Shown here in pieces: positions 1 to 7,495 of a stretch of 64,000 nucleotides of DNA. A model generated the notes under the pieces. That model saw only the letters and a list, made by a program, of their open reading frames with translations, did not search any database and had not been told where the DNA came from. A program made the position numbers and the translations under genes. The DNA comes from Polyangiaceae bacterium (GTDB lineage: Bacteria; Myxococcota_A; Polyangia; Polyangiales; Polyangiaceae), in NCBI GenBank assembly GCA_020633235.1, contig JACKEA010000009.1, forward strand, positions 62,001 to 126,000, written 5' to 3'. Numbering within the stretch: the first letter of the stretch is position 1; each line of letters opens with the position of its first letter.

Positions 1-2059
1 GCGCCACGTGAGCCGTGAGCAACGTTGCTTCCGCGCGGTCGTAGGGGGACGCGGCGATTTCCATCGCGCGAGCGGCTTCCGCTTCGGCGCGGGCCACGAC
101 GCCGTCTTCCAAGGCGATGCGCGCCGCCAGACGATGGCACTCGCCAACCTTGTCGCCGTCGCTCGCGTGGGCGGCGGTTCGCAGGGCGGCGCGTACGTCG
201 CGCTCCGCCTCGAGAGTGCGACCCTTCTCCAGGTGCACACGAGCGGCGGCCAGCGACAGCTCCGTGAGTCGGGACGCCGGAGCACCCGCGCCCAGAGACT
301 GACGGCCGAAGCGCAATGCCTGCTCCGCCTGTTCCACCAGACCGAGGCGCAGCCGGAGCTCCACGACGTTGGTGATGTCGCGGGCGAAGTTCAGACGGTC
401 TCCCAAGCGGCGGTGAACTAGCGTGGTGCGCTCGAGAAGTCCGAGGGCGTCGGCGTAGTCGTGTCGCTCGATCGCCAGCACCGCGAGGTTCGAGAGAGCA
501 AATGCCACCGCGCGCGACTCGCCCCGCTCTTCGCCGTCACGCAGTACGGCATCCAACATCGAGTGGGCTTCGTCCGAGCTCCCGCGCGACAGCAGAGCAA
601 TGGCGCGATTGACGCGGGCCCGGAGCTCCTCCGTGGACAAGCCGAGGGCGATGGCGTCGCAAACGTCCTCCGCGAAGTGCTCGTCAGCGCGGCTCCAATC
701 GCCTCGGGCCAAGAGCATCTTGCCGAGCAGGTTGCGCGCCCCCAAACGCACCCGGCCATCCTGCGCCGCCCTCAGCACTTCTTGCGCCAAGCGTTCCGCC
801 TCCGCGAGATCGCCGCGGGCGTAGCGCACCTCTCCGATTTGAACGATGGCCTCTTGCCGCTCGCTGTCCTGCGCCAGATCACGAGCACGAGCCAGCGCCG
901 CGTCCGCGCTCACCAGATCGCCTCGCGCCAAGCTGGCGCGACCGAGCACGAAGGCTGCGCGGAAGGAGGGTTCCCCGGTAGAGGCGGCCTTGGCCCAATC
1001 CAAGGCGACGTCCACGTCTCCCAGATCCAGCGCCAACTCCGCACCGGCGAGCAAGAGCGCGGACGGCGAGGCGCTCAGGGACTCGATCGCGCTGCGATAG
1101 CGCTGCCACAAGCTCGCACGACTGGTAGCGTCCCCGGCCAAGGCCAACGCCCGGCGCAACGCGGCCTGGCCGGCTTGCACCTGACCCGAGCGCGTCAGCA
1201 GCTCGCCACTTCGAGCGTGAGCCCAAGGATCCTCGGGAAAAACCTCAACCAGCGCCGCCGCGACGTGGGAGTCCGCAGCGCTGGGCGCGGGCGCCTCGAG
1301 CTCCACGATCTCCACCAAGCCGTCCCGTGACTCGAGCAGACCCAGCGCTTCGAGCTCTTGGACCGCGTCGCGATCCCCCAGGCGAGAAAGCGCCGGCTCC
1401 GGCCACGGCCGAGCAGCGAGCACCAACGCCTGCGCCAACTGTCGCGCCGCCGCGGATTCGGGAAATACCCACGGCTGCGGCTTGAGCACCTGCGCCGCCG
1501 CATGCCAACCGTCGAGCTCGGCGAGCCGACTGCCGTGACGCGCGCGCCCGAGGGCGGCAACGGCTTCCCACCAACGCGCTGCACTGACGTCGTCCAGCTC
1601 TGCCTCGAGCTCGAACCAACTGGCAGTGCGGAGCTCGAGCTCTGCGTCGGGCATGACCAACACGACGAGCAACGCGCCATCGAGATGCTCCGCGCAGGCG
1701 CGGACTACGGCCTGACCCCAAGCGTCACGAGCACGAAGGGGAGCGATCAACACGGCGTGCTCCGCCGACGCGCGCACGGCGAGCAGGCGTCCCACCTCGG
1801 CAGCGTCGTCTGCGTGAGCGCGAATTCCGAGTCGCGAAGCGACGTCCCGCCAGGGGCTCTCGCTCAGCTGCGCAGCTCTGAACACGTTTCGACCGACGGC
1901 TTGCGCGCGCCGCTCCACGTGCCGTGCGGCGGCCAGCGCGATGGCCACCTCCGGCACGCGCACCGCGAGCACGCCGTGGCTGCTGACCAGGCGCACGACG
2001 TCGTCGAGCACCTGAAACGAAGGACGAAGCTCCGATGCGACAGAGCTGAGGGAAGGCAC
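1..2059 (-). CDS. TPR-rich protein, 3' end outside window (partial)
   Basis: An open frame runs from a GTG at 2059 to the left window edge (686 codons) without a stop; an in-frame TAG lies 12 nt upstream of the GTG and an AGAGGG stretch lies about 8 nt before it. The first ~270 residues resemble the back half of an ATPase/winged-helix module but no Walker A is visible. From about residue 270 the sequence is a string of helical repeats of A-x-x-x-G-D-x-x-x-A-x-x type, typical of TPR (for example around RGDLVSADAALARA and RGDLAEAERLAQ). Such repeats mediate protein contacts in myxobacterial signalling proteins. No catalytic domain is visible in the portion present; the missing C-terminus could hold one. 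It follows the nadD operon on the same strand after a 55-bp gap. Identity beyond TPR protein is inference. Confidence 0.75.
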   Translation of the reverse strand, partial: MPSLSSVASELRPSFQVLDDVVRLVSSHGVLAVRVPEVAIALAAARHVERRAQAVGRNVFRAAQLSESPWRDVASRLGIRAHADDAAEVGRLLAVRASAEHAVLIAPLRARDAWGQAVVRACAEHLDGALLVVLVMPDAELELRTASWFELEAELDDVSAARWWEAVAALGRARHGSRLAELDGWHAAAQVLKPQPWVFPESAAARQLAQALVLAARPWPEPALSRLGDRDAVQELEALGLLESRDGLVEIVELEAPAPSAADSHVAAALVEVFPEDPWAHARSGELLTRSGQVQAGQAALRRALALAGDATSRASLWQRYRSAIESLSASPSALLLAGAELALDLGDVDVALDWAKAASTGEPSFRAAFVLGRASLARGDLVSADAALARARDLAQDSERQEAIVQIGEVRYARGDLAEAERLAQEVLRAAQDGRVRLGARNLLGKMLLARGDWSRADEHFAEDVCDAIALGLSTEELRARVNRAIALLSRGSSDEAHSMLDAVLRDGEERGESRAVAFALSNLAVLAIERHDYADALGLLERTTLVHRRLGDRLNFARDITNVVELRLRLGLVEQAEQALRFGRQSLGAGAPASRLTELSLAAARVHLEKGRTLEAERDVRAALRTAAHASDGDKVGECHRLAARIALEDGVVARAEAEAARAMEIAASPYDRAEATLLTAHVA

Positions 2060-2114
2060 CGCCAAGACCCTCTAACGCTAACCTCGGCGGGGGGCCTCGG
2101 CAACGCGCGAACTC

Positions 2115-2975
2115 CTATTTTTTCTGCGGTTTTCGCGATTTTCGGGTGGGGAAACTTACACCGGGGTTGGATGCCCCACCCGAATCCAGCACGGCTGCCA
2201 CGCTGCGCAGCGCCTCAGGTGCCGCATCCCCCAAGGCTTTTGCCAAAATAAGCTGTAATTTCGCGGACTCACAATACAGACCCAGAAGCGCCGGCGCGCT
2301 CTTTTGGAGCGCCGCGAGGTGTCGAGCCACGGTCGCCGCGTCGCCCCGACGGATCGGGCCGCTCAGCGCCTCCGGCAGCCCCACTACTTCCAGGTTGTCG
2401 GCCACGCTCCGGAGCAAGGGGGCCAACACCCGCGCCGCCTCGTCCCGCGGCACTCCCGCCGCCGCCAACAGCTCTGCTCCGGCGGCGGCGAGCGCCACAC
2501 CGCCGTTGGCGACGATGCCCCCCGCCGCGTGATAGAGCGCGCGCTTCACGCGCCACCGCTGCGGCCGCATGCCCAGCGCGCGCCCCAGCGTGCTCGCTCG
2601 CCGTACGGCAACCTCGTCTCCGCTCACGAGCAGCAATGCACCCGCGAAGCTCGGGCTCGTCTTCCGCGATGCGAAGCTCAACATGGGATGCGCCTGACCG
2701 ACACCCGCCGCGCATCGGCGCAGAGGCGCCAGCACCTCGGTGCCCATCGCTCCGGCCACGTGCACCACGGCGGTGCGGCGTGACACCCAGGGAGCAAGCT
2801 CTCGCGCGACGCGCTGCAGGTCGCCGTCGCGTACGGCGAGCACCAACAGCGCATCTCGAATGGGAGCGCGCACACCGCGACCGAGCGCGATCAACTGCAC
2901 GCGGTGCGGCGTCGACGCGAGTCCCCGCGAAAGTCCGCGCCCCACCTTGCCGGCACCCAAGATGGTGACGTTCAT
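2115..2975 (-). CDS. DUF2520 / Rossmann-fold NAD(P)-binding oxidoreductase-like protein
   Basis: 286 aa. The N-terminus has a dinucleotide-binding glycine motif (GAGKVGRG, residues 7-14) directly after the first beta strand, as in ProC/6-phosphogluconate dehydrogenase-like proteins. An all-helical C-terminal half follows (residues ~155-265), matching the two-domain Rossmann-like plus DUF2520 layout. The substrate of this family is not established. The start ATG overlaps the stop of nadD by 4 bp (ATGA), so translation is probably coupled. The C-terminus ends in a short Lys/Arg-rich tail. Family assignment is from recognised architecture; enzymatic activity is inference. Confidence 0.8.
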   Translation of the reverse strand: MNVTILGAGKVGRGLSRGLASTPHRVQLIALGRGVRAPIRDALLVLAVRDGDLQRVARELAPWVSRRTAVVHVAGAMGTEVLAPLRRCAAGVGQAHPMLSFASRKTSPSFAGALLLVSGDEVAVRRASTLGRALGMRPQRWRVKRALYHAAGGIVANGGVALAAAGAELLAAAGVPRDEAARVLAPLLRSVADNLEVVGLPEALSGPIRRGDAATVARHLAALQKSAPALLGLYCESAKLQLILAKALGDAAPEALRSVAAVLDSGGASNPGVSFPTRKSRKPQKK

Positions 2976-3523
2976 CGATACAAGCCCTGCTCAAGCACGT
3001 AGGCGAGCACCGAACGCGGCAGCAGGTGAGCGAGCTCCTTTTCGCTCTCCGAAGCGACCAGCTCTCGAATGCGCGTGGACGACACCTCCGGCAACACGGC
3101 GACCGGTGCGTCCGCGTGGGGGTAGCCCACTCGCCCCAGCACCAGAGGCGGCGCAATCTGGCAAATCCGCTCGAAAGCGTGCCATTTTCGCGCTTCGAAC
3201 AGCACGTCCGAGCCCACCACCAGGCGTAAGGACCAGTCCGGATGCCGGGCGCGAAGATGCTCCAGAGTCCGCAGCGTGAGGCTCGGCGTCTCGAGCTCGG
3301 ACTCCACCGAGCTCACCTCGACCCCCGGCAGCCAAGCCACCGCGCGGCGACACATCTCCACGCGGTGCTCGAAGGGCGCCAGGGGTTTTTCGAACGCGTG
3401 GCGGAACACCGGAACCACGAGCACGCGATCCACGTCCATCGCGCTCAGCAAGTAAGCACACGCGAGCACGTGGGCGACGTGCGGTGGGTTGAAGCTGCCG
3501 CCATAGAACGCCACTCGCGTCAC
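2972..3523 (-). CDS. nadD: nicotinate-nucleotide adenylyltransferase
   Basis: 183 aa. Transfers AMP from ATP to nicotinate mononucleotide to give deamido-NAD, the penultimate step of NAD synthesis, in the cytosol. The nucleotidyltransferase signature GGSFNPPHVAH is at residues 8-18 and the second signature SSTRIR at 148-153, both well placed. Slightly short against the usual 190-220 aa. It overlaps both neighbours by 4 bp (upstream phosphoesterase-like gene, downstream DUF2520 gene), giving a tightly coupled three-gene unit on the minus strand. The usual nadD partners (rsfS, proA, obg) are not adjacent. Confidence 0.92.
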   Translation of the reverse strand: MTRVAFYGGSFNPPHVAHVLACAYLLSAMDVDRVLVVPVFRHAFEKPLAPFEHRVEMCRRAVAWLPGVEVSSVESELETPSLTLRTLEHLRARHPDWSLRLVVGSDVLFEARKWHAFERICQIAPPLVLGRVGYPHADAPVAVLPEVSSTRIRELVASESEKELAHLLPRSVLAYVLEQGLYR

Positions 3524-4134
3524 GACTCGGGGCTCCGCATGCTGAGGCGTGGCCCGCTGCCCGCGATGAAGCGCTCGCGTCGGATCTCGCGTCCCATGTT
3601 GTCGAACAGCGCCAGGTGGATGCCGTCATCCAGATCCTCGAGCACCATCATGCCGAAGTGGTCCAGGCTTCCGGGTGACAGGAACCAACGGGAGCCGACT
3701 TGTTTCACCAACGGCTCGCCGCTCTTGCCGTAGACCAAGACGTTCGCCGAAGCGATGTCGTCCTCGTCCAGATCCGCCTTGTCGTGGATCATGACCACCA
3801 CGCGACCGCCGAGCAGCTCCAAGAGCCGGGTGCCGTCACCCGGAAGTGATTCGAAGATCGAGAGCGAGCGGCGTTCGCGCTCGGCGACGAGGAACGCGTC
3901 GATCTCGTGGGGCGTCGCTCCGACGCAGCTCTCCGCCGCCCGATTCCACAGCGCGTGATCCGCGGGATCCGCCCCCACCAGGCTCTCGGCCCAACGGCGC
4001 ACCAGCTCGTCCAGAGCGCTGTCCGTCCCCAGGTACACCGCCCGCTGAACGGCCAGCTCCTGATGCAGGAAGCGCGCGGCCCGCTCGAGCGCTTCGCCCT
4101 GTCCGTTGGCCGGTCCGAGGAGCCCCAATCGCAT
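3520..4134 (-). CDS. metallophosphoesterase-like protein, metal ligands apparently lost
   Basis: 204 aa from ATG 4134. The frame stays open upstream to 4800, but that part lies opposite the real plus-strand oxidoreductase, so the internal start beginning MRLGLLG is preferred. The fold cues fit the MJ0936/YfcE branch of calcineurin-like phosphoesterases: a first strand ending LGLLGPANG, a central GGRVVVMIHDKADL where active members have a GH-H metal motif, then KSGEPLVKQVGSRWFLSPGS, matching the family's H-T-H-x-P and N-P-G-S end. The canonical D-x-H, GNxD and GHTH residues are replaced, so it may be catalytically inactive or bind something else. First gene of the nadD unit; 4-bp overlap with nadD. 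Assignment is moderate. Confidence 0.55.
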   Translation of the reverse strand: MRLGLLGPANGQGEALERAARFLHQELAVQRAVYLGTDSALDELVRRWAESLVGADPADHALWNRAAESCVGATPHEIDAFLVAERERRSLSIFESLPGDGTRLLELLGGRVVVMIHDKADLDEDDIASANVLVYGKSGEPLVKQVGSRWFLSPGSLDHFGMMVLEDLDDGIHLALFDNMGREIRRERFIAGSGPRLSMRSPES

Positions 4135-4230
4135 GGCGTATGGCTGCCAAGCTACTTGGTTTTTCCGCAAGGTCCAACGCGCCGCGGCCGGCCATGACGA
4201 AAGCATTGGCCAGGCCGCCGGCAGCGCGGG

Positions 4231-4236
4231 TATGCG
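4231..4236 (+). promoter_or_regulatory. -10-like box TATGCG for the 2Fe-2S/FAD oxidoreductase
   Basis: TATGCG ends 6 nt before the ATG at 4243 and directly abuts the in-frame GTG at 4237. No Shine-Dalgarno is present. The spacing fits transcription starting at or next to the ATG (leaderless mRNA). Inferred from pattern only. Confidence 0.4.
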
Positions 4237-5499
4237 GTGGCCATGGCCTACCGCCGTGAGCCTCCCCAAAACCCCGTCGAGGTGGTGCACGACGGGGACG
4301 TGGTGGTGGCCGAACGCGGGGAGCCGCTGGCCTGGACGCTGATCGGCGCCGATCGCGTGCTCCTCACCCGAAGCCCGAAGCTGCATCGACCGCGGGGCCC
4401 CTATTGCCTGCGGGGAGCGTGCGAGGGCTGCCTCGCGCGGGTGAACGGCGACCCCAACGTCATGACCTGCCTGCACCCGGTACAGGGGGGCGAGCAGGTC
4501 GACACCCAAAACGTGCTCGGCTCGCGCAGCTTGGACGTTTTGCGGGCGACGGACTTCTTGTTCCCCCGCGGCATGGATCACCATCGCCTGCTGGCCGGCG
4601 TGGCCGGCGTCTCCACCGTGGTGCAAAAGTTCGCGCGTCGCATCGCCGGTCTCGGACGCATGCCCGACGCGGATCTCGAGACTCCTGCCGCGCGCCGTCG
4701 AGACGTCGACGTGCTGATCGTGGGCGGGGGCAACACGGGCCTCGCGGTTGCCGGCGAGCTCGCTGGTCTGCAAACGTTGCTGGTCGACGATGGTCCCCAC
4801 CTCGGTGGCGCCCTCGGCGCGCTGGCCCCCGAGCGCGTGGCCGAGCGAATCGGCGCCGCCCGAGCCGCGGGCGCGGAGCTCGCGCCCCGTACGACGGCCA
4901 TCGCGCTATCGCGAGAGCCGGAAGCGGGACCGGGCCTGTGGGCACTGTTGATCGACGAACGGGGCGCCACCCTGGCCCGCGCCAAGCGCGTGGTGCTCGC
5001 GCCGGGGGAGCACGACGTCGCGCTGGCCTACGAAGGCAACGACATCCCTGGCACCCTGTCCGCCCGCGCCGCCCTGTGGCTCTGGAATGGCGGCATCGCC
5101 GCGGGACGCAAGGTGGTGCTGATCGGCAACGGCCGCTACGCCGATGCCTTTGCCAACGCGGCTCGAGGAGTCATCGACATCTCCCGGGTGGCGCCCGAGA
5201 ACGTCATCGCCGTCAACGGAGACTCCCGCGTGAGCGGTGTTGTGGTGCGCGACGGCCCCAAGAAGCACAAGCTCGATGCCGACGCAGTGCTCGTCGACGG
5301 CCCCGGCGCGCCGGCCTTCGAGCTCGCCGTTCAAGCGGGCGCCGAAGCGCCGTTCTCGCCGCCCCGCGGCTACTGTCCGCGCGCCAGCGCGGACGGTCAG
5401 GTGGCGCCGGAGACCTGGGCTGCCGGAAGCGTGCTCGGGCCCGGACGCGTGGCGGACGCGGCACGCGTCGCGGCCGCCGTCCAGCGCTCCCTCAGCTGA
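4237..5499 (+). CDS. [2Fe-2S]/FAD oxidoreductase, HcnAB- or sarcosine oxidase alpha-like fusion
   Basis: 420 aa from GTG 4237; the ATG two codons later (4243) is an equally likely start because of the -10-like box before it. Residues 1-95 form a BFD/Fer2_4-type [2Fe-2S] domain with Cys57, Cys62, Cys65 and Cys78 (C-x4-C-x2-C-x12-C). Residues 155-420 are an FAD/NAD-binding pyridine nucleotide-disulfide oxidoreductase domain with GGGNTG at 163-168 and a second nucleotide-binding stretch around VVLIGNGRYA. This combines what HcnA and HcnB hydrogen cyanide synthase subunits, or the N-terminal half of heterotetrameric sarcosine oxidase alpha, provide; the aminomethyltransferase half of the latter is absent. 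Substrate probably an amino acid or amine; not determined. No hcnC-like partner is adjacent. Convergent with ccmB, 3-bp gap. Confidence 0.8.
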   Translation: MAMAYRREPPQNPVEVVHDGDVVVAERGEPLAWTLIGADRVLLTRSPKLHRPRGPYCLRGACEGCLARVNGDPNVMTCLHPVQGGEQVDTQNVLGSRSLDVLRATDFLFPRGMDHHRLLAGVAGVSTVVQKFARRIAGLGRMPDADLETPAARRRDVDVLIVGGGNTGLAVAGELAGLQTLLVDDGPHLGGALGALAPERVAERIGAARAAGAELAPRTTAIALSREPEAGPGLWALLIDERGATLARAKRVVLAPGEHDVALAYEGNDIPGTLSARAALWLWNGGIAAGRKVVLIGNGRYADAFANAARGVIDISRVAPENVIAVNGDSRVSGVVVRDGPKKHKLDADAVLVDGPGAPAFELAVQAGAEAPFSPPRGYCPRASADGQVAPETWAAGSVLGPGRVADAARVAAAVQRSLS

Positions 5500-5502
5500 G
5501 TC

Positions 5503-6246
5503 TCAGCTCTCGACCAGCGTGCCGAACAGCGTCAGCCCACCACTGACGAACACCACGTCGAACACGCCCATCAGCTTGAAGTAGTCCCCGAGCTCGGAAA
5601 ACGGCGCGCCGCCGAACAGCTCCCGCGTCGCCGCCACCGCGGTGAGCAGCGTGGGCGCGAGCAGCGGAAACAGCACGATGGCGAGCAGCAGATCCCGCGC
5701 GCGTGTGCGCACCGTCATCGCGCCGAACAGCGTTCCCGTAGCGGCGATCCCCGGCGTCGCCACCGCGATGATGGCGATGAGCCCGGCGGAGTACTTCAAG
5801 AGATCCACGGAAAAGAGCAGCGCCGTGAGCGGCACCACCACGATCTCCACCACCGCCAAGAACGAGAGCAGACCCACCGCCTTGCCCGCGAAGATCGCGC
5901 TGCGCGACACCGGCGATACCAAGAGCCCCGTCAGCGCGCCTTCCTCGCGTTCGCGCTGCCAGGCGCGCGCCAAGCTCAACACCGCGGCGAAGGCGATGCT
6001 GAGCCAGATCACGGCGGAGGCCACCAAGCGCTTGGAGGTGGGGCCGCCGAACAGCGAGAACGACGCGATCACCACCACCAACGCCGCAAAGAACGCGCTG
6101 GTGGTCACCACCTCTCCGCTCTGCACCTCGATGCGGAGGTCCTTCCCCAAGATCACCGTAGCCTGCGTCCACCACCCGGGTGGGCGGGGCGGCGTCCGGT
6201 CCTTGCCACGGACCAAGGGCGCTTCGGCGGCGGGATCGTCGACCAT
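5503..6246 (-). CDS. ccmB: heme exporter / cytochrome c maturation protein CcmB
   Basis: 247 aa from ATG 6246; the frame is open upstream to 6390 but that would overlap the divergent gene. About six hydrophobic segments. The N-terminal stretch ILGKDLRIEVQSGEVV followed by a TM resembles the CcmB start; the family is the inner-membrane permease of the CcmABCDE heme-handling complex. The ATPase gene ccmA and ccmC are not adjacent, so this copy stands alone here, with a convergent oxidoreductase on one side and a divergent SRPBCC gene on the other. No clear Shine-Dalgarno. A generic ABC-2 permease is the alternative. Confidence 0.8.
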   Translation of the reverse strand: MVDDPAAEAPLVRGKDRTPPRPPGWWTQATVILGKDLRIEVQSGEVVTTSAFFAALVVVIASFSLFGGPTSKRLVASAVIWLSIAFAAVLSLARAWQREREEGALTGLLVSPVSRSAIFAGKAVGLLSFLAVVEIVVVPLTALLFSVDLLKYSAGLIAIIAVATPGIAATGTLFGAMTVRTRARDLLLAIVLFPLLAPTLLTAVAATRELFGGAPFSELGDYFKLMGVFDVVFVSGGLTLFGTLVES

Positions 6247-6350
6247 GAGGGCGGCGATTATGCGCCAAGCCCCGAGCTCACGCCATCGCAAGAGCGGCTC
6301 TCGAGCCGGGCGCTGGGCACTCTGAGGTCGCGCGCCGCGCGGGCCTCGAC

Positions 6351-6356
6351 TACCCT
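6351..6356 (+). promoter_or_regulatory. -10-like box TACCCT before the DUF2505 gene
   Basis: TACCCT ends 8 nt before ATG 6365 with no Shine-Dalgarno between, consistent with a leaderless transcript. Pattern-based inference. Confidence 0.4.
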
Positions 6357-6364
6357 GCCGCGCC

Positions 6365-6874
6365 ATGGCCGACGTAGTCATCGAGCACACCTACAACTGC
6401 AGTGAAGACACCTTCTGGGACAAGATCTTCTTCGACGAGGAATACAACCAGCGCATGTTCAAGGAAGCGCTGGAGTTTCCTCACTACGAGGTGACCAAGT
6501 CCGAGGACGGGGACAAGGAAGTCCGCCGCACCGTCAACGTGGTGCCCAAGCTCGGTCCCATGCCGGGCCCGGTCAAGAAGCTGATCGGTGATGGTCTGGG
6601 GTACGAAGAAGAAGGCGTCTACGACAAGGCGACGCGAAAGTACTCGATCAAGATCACGCCCAACAAGTTGGCGGACAAGATCAACATCACGGGCAAGATG
6701 TACACGAAGCCGGAGGGCGACGGTAAGCTCAAGCGCGTGTTCGAGTGCAGCGTGAACGCGAAGATCTTCGGCATCGGCGGTCTGCTAGAGAAGCAGATCA
6801 TCGGCGACATGCAGACCAGCTACGCCAAAGCCGCCGAGTTCACGAACAAGTTCGTGGCCGAGAAGGGCCTCTGA
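6365..6874 (+). CDS. DUF2505 (SRPBCC/START-like) protein
   Basis: 169 aa, soluble. Starts with a beta strand and an aromatic helix (VVIEHTYNCSEDTFWDKIFFDEEYNQRMF), then long strands, a hydrophobic loop (GPMPGPVKKLIGDGLGYEEEGVYD) and a long C-terminal helix; this is the helix-grip fold of the SRPBCC superfamily as seen in DUF2505. Such proteins bind hydrophobic ligands in a central cavity; the ligand is unknown. The start ATG is preceded by a -10-like box rather than an SD. A strong hairpin follows the stop. Divergent from ccmB. Confidence 0.75.
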   Translation: MADVVIEHTYNCSEDTFWDKIFFDEEYNQRMFKEALEFPHYEVTKSEDGDKEVRRTVNVVPKLGPMPGPVKKLIGDGLGYEEEGVYDKATRKYSIKITPNKLADKINITGKMYTKPEGDGKLKRVFECSVNAKIFGIGGLLEKQIIGDMQTSYAKAAEFTNKFVAEKGL

Positions 6875-6886
6875 GCTCGCACGGAG

Positions 6887-6910
6887 CAGCGGGGCGCTTT
6901 CGCCCCGCTG
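6887..6910. terminator. bidirectional hairpin terminator
   Basis: A perfect 10-bp stem, CAGCGGGGCG (6887-6896) and CGCCCCGCTG (6901-6910), with a CTTT loop, sits exactly between two convergent stop codons (6874 and 6914). No long U-tract on the plus side, so efficiency is uncertain, but its placement suits both genes. Confidence 0.65.
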
Positions 6911-6913
6911 GCT

Positions 6914-7252
6914 TCAGTTCTTCTTCGTGCGACGCGAGACGGCTCGATGAAGATCGAGCAGCCGCGGAGTGGGGTAGCGCTGAAGACGGGTCTTGTAGCC
7001 CTCGTCCTTGGTGCGCTTCTCCAGCTCGAGGATGGAGCCGATGAGCTTGTCGCGGCTGCCGAAGTCCTTCTTCACGGTGGACAGCACGTCGTGCAGGCGG
7101 AGGAGCTTCTCGTTGGAGACGCGAGCGAGACCCTTGTCGTCGTTCACGCGGTCGAGCCACAGCTCTTCGGTTGCGAGATTCTGAACGGCTTCGACGAGCT
7201 TTTCCTTGCTCTCGAACCGCTCCTTGACCACGGCCAGGGGAGTCTTCTTCAT
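6914..7252 (-). CDS. small conserved helical protein of unknown function
   Basis: 112 aa from ATG 7252, chosen because AGGAG lies 6 nt upstream (CAGGAGACGACG-ATG); the open frame continues to 7444 but crosses the intergenic repeat. Highly charged, Lys/Leu-rich and predicted all-helical, with three similar segments around KEKLVEAV, RDKLIGSI and RLLDLHRAV, suggesting helical repeats. No signal peptide, no catalytic motif. I do not recognise a named family. Convergent with the DUF2505 gene across a shared hairpin. Confidence 0.75.
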   Translation of the reverse strand: MKKTPLAVVKERFESKEKLVEAVQNLATEELWLDRVNDDKGLARVSNEKLLRLHDVLSTVKKDFGSRDKLIGSILELEKRTKDEGYKTRLQRYPTPRLLDLHRAVSRRTKKN

Positions 7253-7328
7253 CGTCGTCTCCTGTGCTGCCCAAGCAGGCAGCGACGGGGGCGGGCCTTT
7301 TAGCAATGGTGGGCCGGCCGCGCAACAC

Positions 7329-7442
7329 GGGTCTCGCGCCGGACCAAAAAACCAATGAAACCAATGGTTTGTAGCACCATTTCTACGAGCTAGGCAGGGC
7401 TTTTCCCCGGCTTTTTGGTTTTTGTCGGCCCGGCGCGGAACC
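7329..7442. repeat. inverted pair of the dispersed TTTTGTCGG motif
   Basis: Left arm 7329-7353 (GGGTCTCGCGCCGG then ACCAAAAAACC) and right arm 7417-7442 (GGTTTTTGTCGG then CCCGGCGCGGAACC) are imperfect reverse complements separated by ~63 bp. Same motif family as at 11970, 14951, 25500, 39819, 43717 and 57444. Lies between two genes, upstream of gltX. Confidence 0.6.
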
Positions 7443-7480
7443 ACCCTGGAGCGCCGGATGACTCGCAGCGCACCAAATGC

Positions 7481-7486
7481 TAACGC
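7481..7486 (+). promoter_or_regulatory. -10-like box TAACGC before gltX
   Basis: TAACGC ends 9 nt before ATG 7496 and no Shine-Dalgarno is visible, consistent with leaderless initiation. Weak match; pattern inference. Confidence 0.3.
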
Positions 7487-7495
7487 GCGGCCCTC

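Noticed and set aside
461..1330. Plus-strand ORFs in the first 2 kb
   Set aside because: The minus strand carries one uninterrupted 686-codon TPR frame; the plus ORFs are its antisense shadows with unlikely composition.
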